This document shows, piece after piece, positions 26,501 through 31,695 of a stretch of DNA of 37,758 nucleotides. The stretch is from a virus: IMG/VR virus record IMGVR_UViG_3300046002_009774, positions 1-37,758 of that record; one strand, given 5' to 3'. The translations under genes were made by a program, and so were the position numbers. A model generated the notes under the pieces. The model searched no databases. It was not told the DNA's origin and saw nothing but the letters and a program-made list of their open reading frames with translations. Within the stretch, counting starts at the first letter, position 1, and every line of letters starts with the position of its first letter.

Positions 26501-26862
26501 ACAAGCCTGCAAGTTTGAAGCTTCAAGGCAGAAAAGGAGAAAAGGAAATCGAGTGGACAAACGACAGCCGAAAACGAGTTTTGTATTTGCGTTTGAATGC
26601 GGTGCATCAATTGTATCACAAAGAAGTTTCCACACGTGAAGGCGTGGATGTAATTGGTGAAAACACACTTCGTAATTACTTCAAATCAAAAAAATACTTC
26701 ATCGGAGCCGTAAGAAGTCACCGATTTAATGACACCGCTACATCGGCTTATATTTTTGATTACGACATGATGGAGCACGCAGGTGTACTGAATTTGATAC
26801 GTGAGAAAGTGGATGCTTTTAATCCTGCTCTCGAAGAAAAACAAGATGATTTACCTTATTAG
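23551..26862 (+). CDS. DNA primase-helicase with TOPRIM and P-loop ATPase
   Basis: 1103 aa. N-terminus: a CHC2-like primase zinc region (residues ~30-70, NEKSPSFKVNPAKNNFVCY) in which only C34 and C58, with H35 nearby, remain of the expected four ligands. Then the DnaG-type core with KNRLIFPIEDVNGNVIGFGGR, and a TOPRIM domain with catalytic E266 (CEGYTD) and the D310/D312 pair (CRDNDG). C-terminal half: P-loop GEKGSGKS at 724-731 followed by ILEEFHDNID and TGDNRTKVAKVN, an SF3/DnaB-like ATPase core presumably unwinding DNA. The fusion provides primer synthesis and unwinding for phage replication. Confidence 0.9.
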   Translation: MYKQTSIDQVREADIISIISRYAELKRAGSLYECHSPFNPNEKSPSFKVNPAKNNFVCYSTQKKGDGIKFVMEYENCSFYEAIQKIADICGIALEREEETEEVKQKRSEKEELFRLMDWASKKYQKAFQSLPADHWIKKMIADRQINEETLLTFGIGFAPDDWKFLTNPIIETAKFEAGKTAGLVNVKDGNSFDFFKNRLIFPIEDVNGNVIGFGGRCSDDDPAKENGRKYINSKESIVYSKSRSLYGIYQAKKSITRTKTAVLCEGYTDVTALHQYGCDMAVASGGTALSDDQCKLLKRFAAHVIICRDNDGFDAQGNPKAGTKAALEDINKLLANGFKVSVVIFPEGEDPDSFSRKIKNDNVQFGTKNGLPVTYENISDYIFNNAQDAVLWKTTFLKNQAANDPDKLSEAVTSVAEMLYQIKDDIKHNTYVKDCNKILKTQLASLKQRINDFASKAIEKIEKGNPDEATAIDLGLPPGADFEEFKKYRFCTIGNSCWFQGRSGSFFKGTNYRITPLFHVYGKNDNKRLCEVVNENGSKKLIDFDSSDFVSANKFDEALINEGYFVKTENFSAAHFTLMRNKILSQFIMAFELKTLGWQREGFFAFANCIFFNNLIKNVNEYGIVQVETEAADKSEYFEEVKHFWSPAFSEIYKHTRDDDDPYENDRYFVYKTAPITMNTWMKQMELVYKDKAVIGIASVFFSLFRDLFVKTHAVSPLLFLSGEKGSGKSKYAESLASLFTYKQPAFDLNGSTLVAFSRRIGRTRNALTILEEFHDNIDMKILQSIKGSYDNRGRELGMATGDNRTKVAKVNCFLVMLSQYLSTWDDNAITSRSVIQHFIKPQENFTQQEINDYNLLKSWEEEGLTSLVLDIVQHRKEVETQYIKMYADLINKLKKDLKGHDYQERMLQNYVVMLTPISILWEHFNFPFEYEEMYQLAKNAVIDSSDLIIESEGLAEFWKTLEYLLDRQPYPLLVKDTHFIIDKPASLKLQGRKGEKEIEWTNDSRKRVLYLRLNAVHQLYHKEVSTREGVDVIGENTLRNYFKSKKYFIGAVRSHRFNDTATSAYIFDYDMMEHAGVLNLIREKVDAFNPALEEKQDDLPY

Positions 26863-26864
26863 TC

Positions 26865-27143
26865 ATGAAACCAGAAGAAATTCATTTTAAGTGGTGTACT
26901 GAAAATGGAATAAGAATATATCCGGTTCCAGTTTCAAATAATTACACAGGAAACTACAATATCGTTGTAGAAACAAATGGAACAGCAAGTAAAGGAAATA
27001 TGATTTTTAATGAAAAACCAACTTTTAAAACAATAGAAGAGCAGAAAGGAAATAAAATAGTAAAAAAAACAATTATAATTCCTTCCGTATTTCAACAGAT
27101 TAGAACATTATACCAATTAATTTACGAAAAAGATTCATGCTAA
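26865..27143 (+). CDS. unknown small protein
   Basis: 92 aa, beta-rich, with GIRIYPVPVSNNYTGNYNIV and a helical C-terminal FQQIRTLYQLIYEKDSC. Begins 2 nt after the primase stop and overlaps the next gene by 7 nt. No family recognised. Confidence 0.7.
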   Translation: MKPEEIHFKWCTENGIRIYPVPVSNNYTGNYNIVVETNGTASKGNMIFNEKPTFKTIEEQKGNKIVKKTIIIPSVFQQIRTLYQLIYEKDSC

Positions 27144-27466
27144 CAAAACACGAAAAACACCAATTATTAATGCAGCATAAAAACCACTATTTGTGGAATG
27201 TGCCTTACAACAAATGGACTGCAGAAGATGAGCAAAATATATTAAAAGGAATTAATAGAAATGGTTTTGAAAAACAACCAGGTAATAGAGTAGGAACACA
27301 ACCAGTAAAAGTGATTGATGAAAACGGAAACGAAATAGTTTACAAATCAGTTGCAGAATGTTCCAGAAAAACAGGAATAACAGAAGCCACCATTTTTGCC
27401 AGCATCAACGGAAGACGCAGATTGAAAAAAGTAAAATATCCATTATTCGAAAAAGTAACTAATTAA
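27137..27466 (+). CDS. stand-alone NUMOD1-like DNA-binding protein
   Basis: 109 aa. Residues ~55-105 match the NUMOD1 module of homing endonucleases: PVKVIDENGNEIVYKSVAEC, then SRKTGITEATIFASINGRRRL. The module is normally fused to a GIY-YIG or HNH nuclease, but no nuclease motif exists here. The first 50 residues are helical and Trp-rich (YLWNVPYNKWTAEDEQ). Probably a small sequence-specific DNA binder in the replication operon, or the remnant of a homing nuclease. Confidence 0.7.
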   Translation: MLTKHEKHQLLMQHKNHYLWNVPYNKWTAEDEQNILKGINRNGFEKQPGNRVGTQPVKVIDENGNEIVYKSVAECSRKTGITEATIFASINGRRRLKKVKYPLFEKVTN

Positions 27467-27475
27467 ATTTTAAAT

Positions 27476-27748
27476 ATGACACAGAAAGTCGAAAAACCAG
27501 CCAAAGCAAAGAAGATTCAAGTATTTGTTGGCACAGAATTAAAAGCGGAAAGCAACATTCATGAAGAAGTTGATCCAACAATTCACAAGTTGCAAGATGA
27601 AAATGTTCCAGAAATTACAGTCGTTAATCACTATCACAAAGTAACGCACGTTTTCTTAAAAGGTAGATATGATAAAAACTACAAAATTAAAGGAATCGAG
27701 TATGTAGCACCTTCTAAAGCCGTAAGCGAAGAAACTGCTGCAGAGTAA
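27476..27748 (+). CDS. unknown small protein
   Basis: 90 aa with a Lys/Ala-rich N-terminus, a central VNHYHKVTHVFLKGRYDKNYKIKG and an acidic end. Last gene before a hairpin at 27810-27836. No family recognised. Confidence 0.65.
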   Translation: MTQKVEKPAKAKKIQVFVGTELKAESNIHEEVDPTIHKLQDENVPEITVVNHYHKVTHVFLKGRYDKNYKIKGIEYVAPSKAVSEETAAE

Positions 27749-27809
27749 AATCTCAAAAGAAAAAACTCTAACGTTCTTACAAAGACTTAACGCCTTAGTC
27801 AAAACTTTA

Positions 27810-27840
27810 AAATCAGGTTGAGAGAGTTCCTGATTTATTT
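27810..27840 (+). terminator. hairpin, possible terminator
   Basis: An 8-bp stem AAATCAGG (27810-27817) / CCTGATTT (27829-27836) with an 11-nt loop, followed by an AT-rich tail. Lies within a 127-nt gap without genes. Confidence 0.55.
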
Positions 27841-27842
27841 TA

Positions 27843-27857
27843 AAAATTCATTCATTA
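27843..27857 (+). promoter_or_regulatory. post-terminator motif AAAATTCATTCATTA, copy 2
   Basis: Follows the hairpin at 27810-27836 and lies 18 nt before the ATG at 27876. Confidence 0.45.
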
Positions 27858-27875
27858 TCAAATAAATTATCACAT

Positions 27876-28184
27876 ATGAAACAAATCATTTCCGTTTTAT
27901 CAAATACACACTATACACAAGATGAGAAAGACAAAGAGTTTGTTTTAAAACCAATGATGGAATTAATTATTGTTTATGCCGATGGCAAAGAACACAAGCT
28001 AACTCCAAAAGGTTTAAAGCAAGAAGTAAAATGTTCCGAAGTTAGACTTATTGTAAATCCATTTATGTTAAATCATTTAATCACAGAACTACAGCTTCAC
28101 AAAAAGAAACTTGAAGGAATCGTATCCAATGCAGATAAATTGACTGCTTTGGTAAAACATATTGAAACAGAAAATAAACAATAA
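27876..28184 (+). CDS. unknown small protein
   Basis: 102 aa. N-terminal beta segment (MELIIVYADGKEHKLTPKGL), C-terminal amphipathic helix (NHLITELQLHKKKLEGIVSNADKL). First gene of a run of small ORFs behind the second AAAATTCATTCATTA copy. No family recognised. Confidence 0.65.
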   Translation: MKQIISVLSNTHYTQDEKDKEFVLKPMMELIIVYADGKEHKLTPKGLKQEVKCSEVRLIVNPFMLNHLITELQLHKKKLEGIVSNADKLTALVKHIETENKQ

Positions 28185-28188
28185 CATC

Positions 28189-28410
28189 ATGGGAAAAGCA
28201 CAAAAGCAACGCGCTAACAGAATCGCAAAGCAAATCAAACAAAAACAAGAAGATGAAGACTTTCAAAGAATGATTGCATCAATGAAAGATGATATAACTT
28301 ATCAAATTAGAAAAGGCAATGGCTACTTATACAATGGAGCTAATTTTTATGGATCGCGATGGAAAGAAATATTTTTAAAACCTAAAACGCAAGCAGATGA
28401 AGGCGAGTGA
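28189..28410 (+). CDS. small basic protein
   Basis: 73 aa from the ATG at 28189; the open frame extends upstream but would overlap the previous gene. Starts MGKAQKQRANRIAKQIKQKQ, a Lys/Gln-rich helix, so nucleic-acid contact is plausible. Overlaps the next gene by 14 nt. Confidence 0.6.
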   Translation: MGKAQKQRANRIAKQIKQKQEDEDFQRMIASMKDDITYQIRKGNGYLYNGANFYGSRWKEIFLKPKTQADEGE

Positions 28411-28768
28411 TTTTAGAATTGGAAATTTAATCAACTATAAAATAGTTGATAATCTAGACTCAAGAAAGGAATGGTTTGAAGTTTCTGAAATAGATCATGA
28501 TGATTTAAGAGTTTTAGTAATAAAACATAAAATGAATCAGGATTATCAATCAATAATTTTAACTGAAGAATGGTTATTAAAGTTTGGCTTTAAAGAAACT
28601 AAAGAAGATAAAAAAATAAAGTGGTTTGTAAAAAATAGATTAGAAATAGTTATTGGGGAAGTTAATTTTATTGTTTATGATCATTTAGTTTTAAAACACA
28701 TTAAATACATTCATCAGCTTCAAAATTTACATTTCGCTTTAACTGGAAAGGAATTAAAAATTAAGTAA
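28397..28768 (+). CDS. conserved Bacteroidota phage protein of unknown function
   Basis: 123 aa. It begins KASDFRIGNLINY and ends HIKYIHQLQNLHFALTGKEL, both signatures of a family I know to be widespread in Bacteroidota phages and prophages; LTEEWLLKFGFKET lies in the middle. Function unknown in the family. Starts inside the end of the preceding gene. Confidence 0.8.
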   Translation: MKASDFRIGNLINYKIVDNLDSRKEWFEVSEIDHDDLRVLVIKHKMNQDYQSIILTEEWLLKFGFKETKEDKKIKWFVKNRLEIVIGEVNFIVYDHLVLKHIKYIHQLQNLHFALTGKELKIK

Positions 28769-28776
28769 AAAAAGAC

Positions 28777-28938
28777 ATGGACAAGAACAAAATTAAAAAC
28801 ACCATTGGACAACTAGAAAAAAGTATTTATGATGCTGCTTCTATAATGAACGAAAGCGAATTTTCAGAGTATTGCGATAAAGCTTACTTTTTAATTGCTA
28901 AATGGAGAATAGCACTATGGACAAATTTTGGAGAGTAG
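28777..28938 (+). CDS. small unknown protein, 53 aa
   Basis: MDKNKIKNTIGQLEKSIYDA at the start, ending WRIALWTNFGE. A clean ATG follows the previous stop by 8 nt, and the next gene starts one base after its stop. Helical and acidic. No family recognised; reading frame and spacing support a real gene. Confidence 0.6.
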   Translation: MDKNKIKNTIGQLEKSIYDAASIMNESEFSEYCDKAYFLIAKWRIALWTNFGE

Positions 28939-28939
28939 T

Positions 28940-29467
28940 ATGGCAACAATAGGCAAATATGGGAAAGTTATTTTTTCAGAAAACGACATCCAATTTATAA
29001 AAGACAATTTTCAATCCATGACTAACCAAAAGATTGCAGATGCTTTAGGTTTAAAAATAACATTGGTAAGAATGAAAGCTTACGAATTAGGATTGCAAAA
29101 AATAGAATTAGAATATTGGCCAGAACCAGCAGTTCAATTTTTAAAAGAAAATTATCACAGAATTGGTGATTGTGAATTGGCTCGAATGTTTAACGAGAAG
29201 TTTCCAAAAAATAAAAATTGGACCGCAAAGCACATTCAAAAAAAAATGGCTTACTTAAAATTAAAAAGGAGCAAACTGAATTGGTTTTTCATTAAAGAAA
29301 GAAATAGAGACAATGGTAGTTATGGTAAAAAAAACATCAAAAACAAACCCGAACCACCCAAAGCTTATTTCTATATCAATTCAAAAACAAGAGTAGAAAT
29401 TAAACCAGGACAAAGTGTTGAACAATTAAAAGAAAAATACCATGCAATTATCAGTAACAATCGTTAG
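28940..29467 (+). CDS. DNA-binding-like protein with two HTH/Myb-like repeats
   Basis: 175 aa from the ATG at 28940. Two similar helical units: residues ~13-52 (IQFIKDNFQSMTNQKIADAL, then GLKITLVRMKAYELGLQK) and ~61-110 (VQFLKENYHRIGDCELARMF, then KHIQKKMAYLKLKRSK). Both follow the pattern of an HTH whose last helix ends in a basic LGLQK/LKLKR segment, suggesting an internal duplication. The C-terminus is basic and Pro-rich, then YINSKTRVEIKPGQSVEQLK. A regulatory or replication DNA binder by inference. Overlaps the DUF3127 gene by 26 nt. Confidence 0.65.
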   Translation: MATIGKYGKVIFSENDIQFIKDNFQSMTNQKIADALGLKITLVRMKAYELGLQKIELEYWPEPAVQFLKENYHRIGDCELARMFNEKFPKNKNWTAKHIQKKMAYLKLKRSKLNWFFIKERNRDNGSYGKKNIKNKPEPPKAYFYINSKTRVEIKPGQSVEQLKEKYHAIISNNR

Positions 29468-29717
29468 AATTTTAGAAACAAAAGAAATCGGAGAAAAGCA
29501 ATTCAAAGTAAGAGAGCTTCATGTGGACACAGACGAACAATACACACAGCGTTTAGCAGTTCAGTTTACGCAAGATAAATGTGCGCTCCTGGATAACTTT
29601 AAACCAGGTGAAAAAGTAAAAATAGACATCAACCTAAAAGGAAGAGAAGCCAACAACAAAGAAGGAGAACCAGTAGTGTATAATACCATTCAAGGTTGGA
29701 GGATTGAGAAGGTGTAA
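29442..29717 (+). CDS. DUF3127-like putative ssDNA-binding protein
   Basis: 91 aa. Matches the short Bacteroidota DUF3127 pattern: LAVQFTQDKCALLDNF, then KPGEKVKIDINLKGREANNK and a closing YNTIQGWRIEKV. The fold is thought to be OB-like, so single-strand DNA binding in replication is likely. Last conventional gene of the replication operon; the repeat array begins right after its stop. Confidence 0.75.
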   Translation: MQLSVTIVRILETKEIGEKQFKVRELHVDTDEQYTQRLAVQFTQDKCALLDNFKPGEKVKIDINLKGREANNKEGEPVVYNTIQGWRIEKV

Positions 29718-29725
29718 TTGCTGGA

Positions 29726-29845
29726 TAACGGTTCCTTTGCTTGTAGCAGTAGCGAAGAAATCGGCAGATTTCGGATCGAACATAACAAGTACAAAACAAA
29801 ATTTAAATTAATTACTAACTAAGCTATTGCTACAAGCAAATGTTA
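29726..29845. repeat. array spacer 1: long hairpin between TAAC and GTTA
   Basis: TAAC at 29726-29729. Stem TTTGCTTGTAGCAGTAGC (29736-29753) pairs with GCTATTGCTACAAGCAAA (29823-29840) over 18 positions with one G-T pair. GTTA at 29842-29845. The loop holds ACAAGTACAAAACAAAATTT, which recurs almost unchanged in spacer 2. Confidence 0.85.
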
Positions 29846-29856
29846 ATAGCAGGCTT
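29842..29856. repeat. cassette 1 left terminus
   Basis: GTTAATAGCAGGCTT is the reverse complement, with one change in 15, of AAGCTTGCTATTAAC at 30135-30149, which directly follows the cassette's stop codon. Confidence 0.85.
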
Positions 29857-29872
29857 TAAAAACATAAAGATT

Positions 29873-30136
29873 ATGGAAATTATAACATTAGACAATCAAA
29901 AGATAAAATTAACAGATAGTTTCTTTTCAGTTATTAGTAAAATAAATAACTTTTTAAAAATAGAAGCGATATTATTGGAAAATGAACCTGAAATTGTAAA
30001 ATCAGCACCTGTTTTTAGATTTAAAAAATACGCAAAAATTTATAGCAAGGCATATAATTCCGCATTTGATAATGGAAAATCATTAGATGATTGTGAAAAA
30101 ATAGCTTTACAAAAAATTAAAAGCATTTTTGGTTAA
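29873..30136 (+). CDS. cassette 1 protein, unknown
   Basis: 87 aa from the ATG at 29873; an in-frame ATG at 29840 lies in the stem and the left terminus. Starts MEIITLDNQKIKLTDSFFSV and ends DCEKIALQKIKSIFG; helical and basic, no family recognised. Its TAA overlaps the right complementary terminus. No promoter is seen; it is probably transcribed from the replication operon. Confidence 0.65.
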   Translation: MEIITLDNQKIKLTDSFFSVISKINNFLKIEAILLENEPEIVKSAPVFRFKKYAKIYSKAYNSAFDNGKSLDDCEKIALQKIKSIFG

Positions 30137-30149
30137 GCTTGCTATTAAC
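30135..30149. repeat. cassette 1 right terminus
   Basis: AAGCTTGCTATTAAC, complementary in 14 of 15 positions to 29842-29856. It begins within the stop codon of the cassette 1 gene. Confidence 0.85.
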
Positions 30150-30153
30150 GTAT

Positions 30154-30272
30154 GGTGCTTTGCGAGGTTTTTCGGAACGAGAAACGCAAGCCTTTCAGAA
30201 CAAAACAAAAGATTACAAGTACAAAAACAAAATTAATATTAACCTAAAGCCGAAAATCATCGCAAAACACTT
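30154..30272. repeat. array spacer 2: long hairpin
   Basis: GGTGCTTTGCGAGGTTTTTC and two further bases (30154-30175) pair with 30250-30271 (ending CGCAAAACACT): 18 Watson-Crick pairs, one wobble and three mismatches over 22 positions. The loop contains ACAAGTACAAAAACAAAATT, nearly identical to spacer 1. Confidence 0.8.
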
Positions 30273-30288
30273 GTTAGCAAATCGGCTT
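30273..30288. repeat. cassette 2 left terminus
   Basis: GTTAGCAAATCGGCTT is complementary to AAGCTGTTTGCTAAC at 30561-30575 (GTTAGCAAA and GCTT pair, with a small internal difference). Confidence 0.8.
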
Positions 30289-30304
30289 TTTAAAACACAA
30301 AAAT

Positions 30305-30562
30305 ATGTCAAATAAAAAAACACAATTCGGTCAATCATTAAAAGGAGATTTTGAAAAAAACACTTGGACTTTTGAAATGTTAGAAGATTTTAAATTAACA
30401 GCAGGAGATTTTGCTATTCTTCCAAAGATAGATTTTGAAGTATTAACAACTCTTATAGGAAGATTAAAATTAGCAATTTCACAAGATGAAAAAGCAAAAA
30501 TGAATAGTGAAATTACTTTATGCGTTTTCAAATTAAACGAATGTTTTGAAGATTTAGTTTAA
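30305..30562 (+). CDS. cassette 2 protein, unknown
   Basis: 85 aa, MSNKKTQFGQSLKGDFEKNT at the start. Mostly helical and acidic at the C-terminus. The leader TTAAAACACAAAAATATG resembles that of cassette 3, and the TAA again merges into the right terminus. No family recognised. Confidence 0.65.
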   Translation: MSNKKTQFGQSLKGDFEKNTWTFEMLEDFKLTAGDFAILPKIDFEVLTTLIGRLKLAISQDEKAKMNSEITLCVFKLNECFEDLV

Positions 30563-30575
30563 GCTGTTTGCTAAC
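30561..30575. repeat. cassette 2 right terminus
   Basis: AAGCTGTTTGCTAAC, complementary to the left terminus at 30273-30288. It shares the stop-codon-plus-GCT layout of the other two cassettes. Confidence 0.8.
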
Positions 30576-30580
30576 GTTTC

Positions 30581-30638
30581 GGTGCTTGTAGATGCCAGCC
30601 TACACGCATTTTATTTTCGGCTGGTATTTACAAACACC
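30581..30638. repeat. array spacer 3: long hairpin
   Basis: GGTGCTTGTAGATGCCAGCC (30581-30600) pairs with GGCTGGTATTTACAAACACC (30619-30638): 17 Watson-Crick pairs, two G-T pairs and one mismatch over 20, with an 18-nt loop. The changes are wobble-compatible when the top strand (or its RNA) folds. Confidence 0.88.
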
Positions 30639-30639
30639 T

Positions 30640-30654
30640 GTTATAAGAAGTAGC
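30640..30654. repeat. cassette 3 left terminus
   Basis: GTTATAAGAAGTAGC is complementary in 14 of 15 positions to GCTATTTCTTATAAC at 30857-30871. Confidence 0.85.
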
Positions 30655-30677
30655 GGGTATAAACACAAAAAGTAATT

Positions 30678-30857
30678 ATGGAATGGATTGAATTTTTAGA
30701 AGAAAAACCAAAAGAAAGCGATTTTTATTTTGTTAAAGGTAAAAAAGGGTCAAAGGCTTGTTTATATTATTATGCAGAATCAGAAGAATGGGAAATTGGT
30801 AGTTTAGCACATAATCATTTTGCTGATAGTCAAATATGTTGGTTAAAAGAATCGTAG
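30678..30857 (+). CDS. cassette 3 protein, DUF551-like
   Basis: 59 aa, MEWIEFLEEKPKESDFYFVK at the start and CWLKES at the end. The Trp-Ile start, YYYAESEEWEIGS middle and closing W-L resemble the small DUF551-type phage family of unknown function. The TAG stop overlaps the right terminus. Confidence 0.6.
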   Translation: MEWIEFLEEKPKESDFYFVKGKKGSKACLYYYAESEEWEIGSLAHNHFADSQICWLKES

Positions 30858-30871
30858 CTATTTCTTATAAC
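30857..30871. repeat. cassette 3 right terminus
   Basis: GCTATTTCTTATAAC, complementary in 14 of 15 positions to 30640-30654. It starts at the last base of the stop codon. Confidence 0.85.
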
Positions 30872-30875
30872 AGTC

Positions 30876-30946
30876 TGATTGGCGCTCGTTTTAATGGCGC
30901 CAATCATTTGTTAAAACTTTCGGCACTATTACTTGCACGTTAAAAC
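30876..30946. repeat. array spacer 4: hairpin and duplicated GTTAAAAC
   Basis: Perfect 10-bp stem TGATTGGCGC (30876-30885) / GCGCCAATCA (30897-30906). Then GTTAAAAC at 30910-30917 and again at 30939-30946. The second copy continues as ACTTGTAGCG. The spacer looks partly degenerate or rearranged, and no matching right terminus was found for a fourth cassette. Confidence 0.7.
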
Positions 30947-30987
30947 ACTTGTAGCGTACTTAGACATACAATTAAAAAGCAAAAATT

Positions 30988-31116
30988 ATGATACGAGTTA
31001 TGAAATGCAAGCGCACTAATAAAGTTACCTTCTACAAAAACGGAAACCAAGTATTCCCAACAAGCATAAAAGGAAACATCGCAACCTTTAGCACCGGAGA
31101 ATTAATACTAATCTAA
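30988..31116 (+). CDS. small protein at array end, 42 aa
   Basis: MIRVMKCKRTNKVTFYKNGN at the start, then beta-prone QVFPTSIKGNIATFSTGELILI. Ends 21 nt before a strong terminator. Base use (more C) differs from the three cassette genes. No family recognised. Confidence 0.55.
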   Translation: MIRVMKCKRTNKVTFYKNGNQVFPTSIKGNIATFSTGELILI

Positions 31117-31137
31117 ACCAAAACCCACAACCAACAC

Positions 31138-31164
31138 AAACCGCCACACAAGGCGGTTTTTTTT
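31138..31164 (+). terminator. terminator closing the early region
   Basis: Stem AAACCGCC-ACACAA-GGCGGTTT (31138-31159) followed by a run of T. It separates the rightward early genes from the iteron region. Confidence 0.9.
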
Positions 31165-31348
31165 ATTCTAACACGATGGACTAATGGAACTATCAAATTC
31201 AAAATACAAGGGCGCAAATCAAACGAAAAGCAGTAATTCCCAACATAACCAACACACCACCCACACAACGCCACTCAAACTCCCCCGAACCCCCTAAAAT
31301 TAAAAATTTTTTCCAAAAATTTTTTTTTCAAAAAATATAGAGGTTTTC

Positions 31349-31595
31349 AGTTCCAAAAGTTCCACAATCCCACAAAGAACTTATTACTATAGATATAATC
31401 TATACTATATATTTAATAATCAATATATTAAGTCTAAATAAGTACTGTGGAACTTTCTTAAAATTCTGTGGGATTTTTGTGGGATTTGTGGAACTATTTT
31501 TTTGAGTTCCAACAAAAAACACCTAGTTCCCACAATTTCCTACTACTTGTGGAACTTTAAAACGTTGATTTTCAATGTTGTGGAATTGTGGAACT
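31349..31595. repeat. iteron cluster TGTGGAACT
   Basis: Forward TGTGGRAYT-like copies start at 31446, 31467, 31478, 31487, 31548, 31579 and 31587. Reverse AGTTCC(C)ACA-like copies start at 31349, 31358, 31505 and 31525. Four forward copies read exactly TGTGGAACT (31446, 31487, 31548, 31587), two read TGTGGGATT (31467, 31478) and one TGTGGAATT (31579). A further partial copy lies at 31185. Confidence 0.85.
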
Positions 31596-31630
31596 CTTTT
31601 TTTGAAAATAAGCTAACATATTTATAAATT

Positions 31631-31676
31631 TTACAAACTTTTTTGTTTGTAATTATCCTTAAAAATCGTATTTTTA
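31631..31676 (+). promoter_or_regulatory. host-like promoter with palindromic operator
   Basis: Inverted repeat TTACAAAC-TTTTTT-GTTTGTAA (31631-31652) overlaps a TTTG box (31646-31649). After 19 nt, TATTTTTA (31669-31676) is close to TAnnTTTG. The next ATG is at 31696. Confidence 0.5.
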
Positions 31677-31695
31677 CTATTAAACCTTTGAAAAT

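Larger units (their letters stand above)
31165..31695. other. non-coding iteron region, candidate replication origin
   Basis: About 530 nt without genes. A C/A-rich, almost G-free tract (~31230-31295) is followed by an A/T block (31299-31340), a cluster of 9-nt iterons related to TGTGGAACT (31349-31595), and an AT-rich palindrome TATAGAT-ATA-ATCTATA (31388-31404) between the first two iterons and the rest. Iterons next to an AT-rich unwinding stretch are classic origin architecture. An operator array for the next gene is the alternative. Confidence 0.6.

Noticed and set aside
30152-30247. 31-aa ORF inside spacer 2
   Set aside because: It runs through the hairpin stem and conserved loop and has no independent coding signal; it is more simply a by-product of the spacer.
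29718-31000. Classical integron cassette array with attC sites
   Set aside because: No integron integrase is present, the terminal words do not fit RYYYAAC/GTTRRRY well, and the stem deviations favour top-strand folding. The resemblance is in logic only, so I report it as an uncharacterised array.
31349-31595. CRISPR array
   Set aside because: The repeated unit is only 9 nt, occurs in both orientations and has irregular spacing; no cas genes are nearby.
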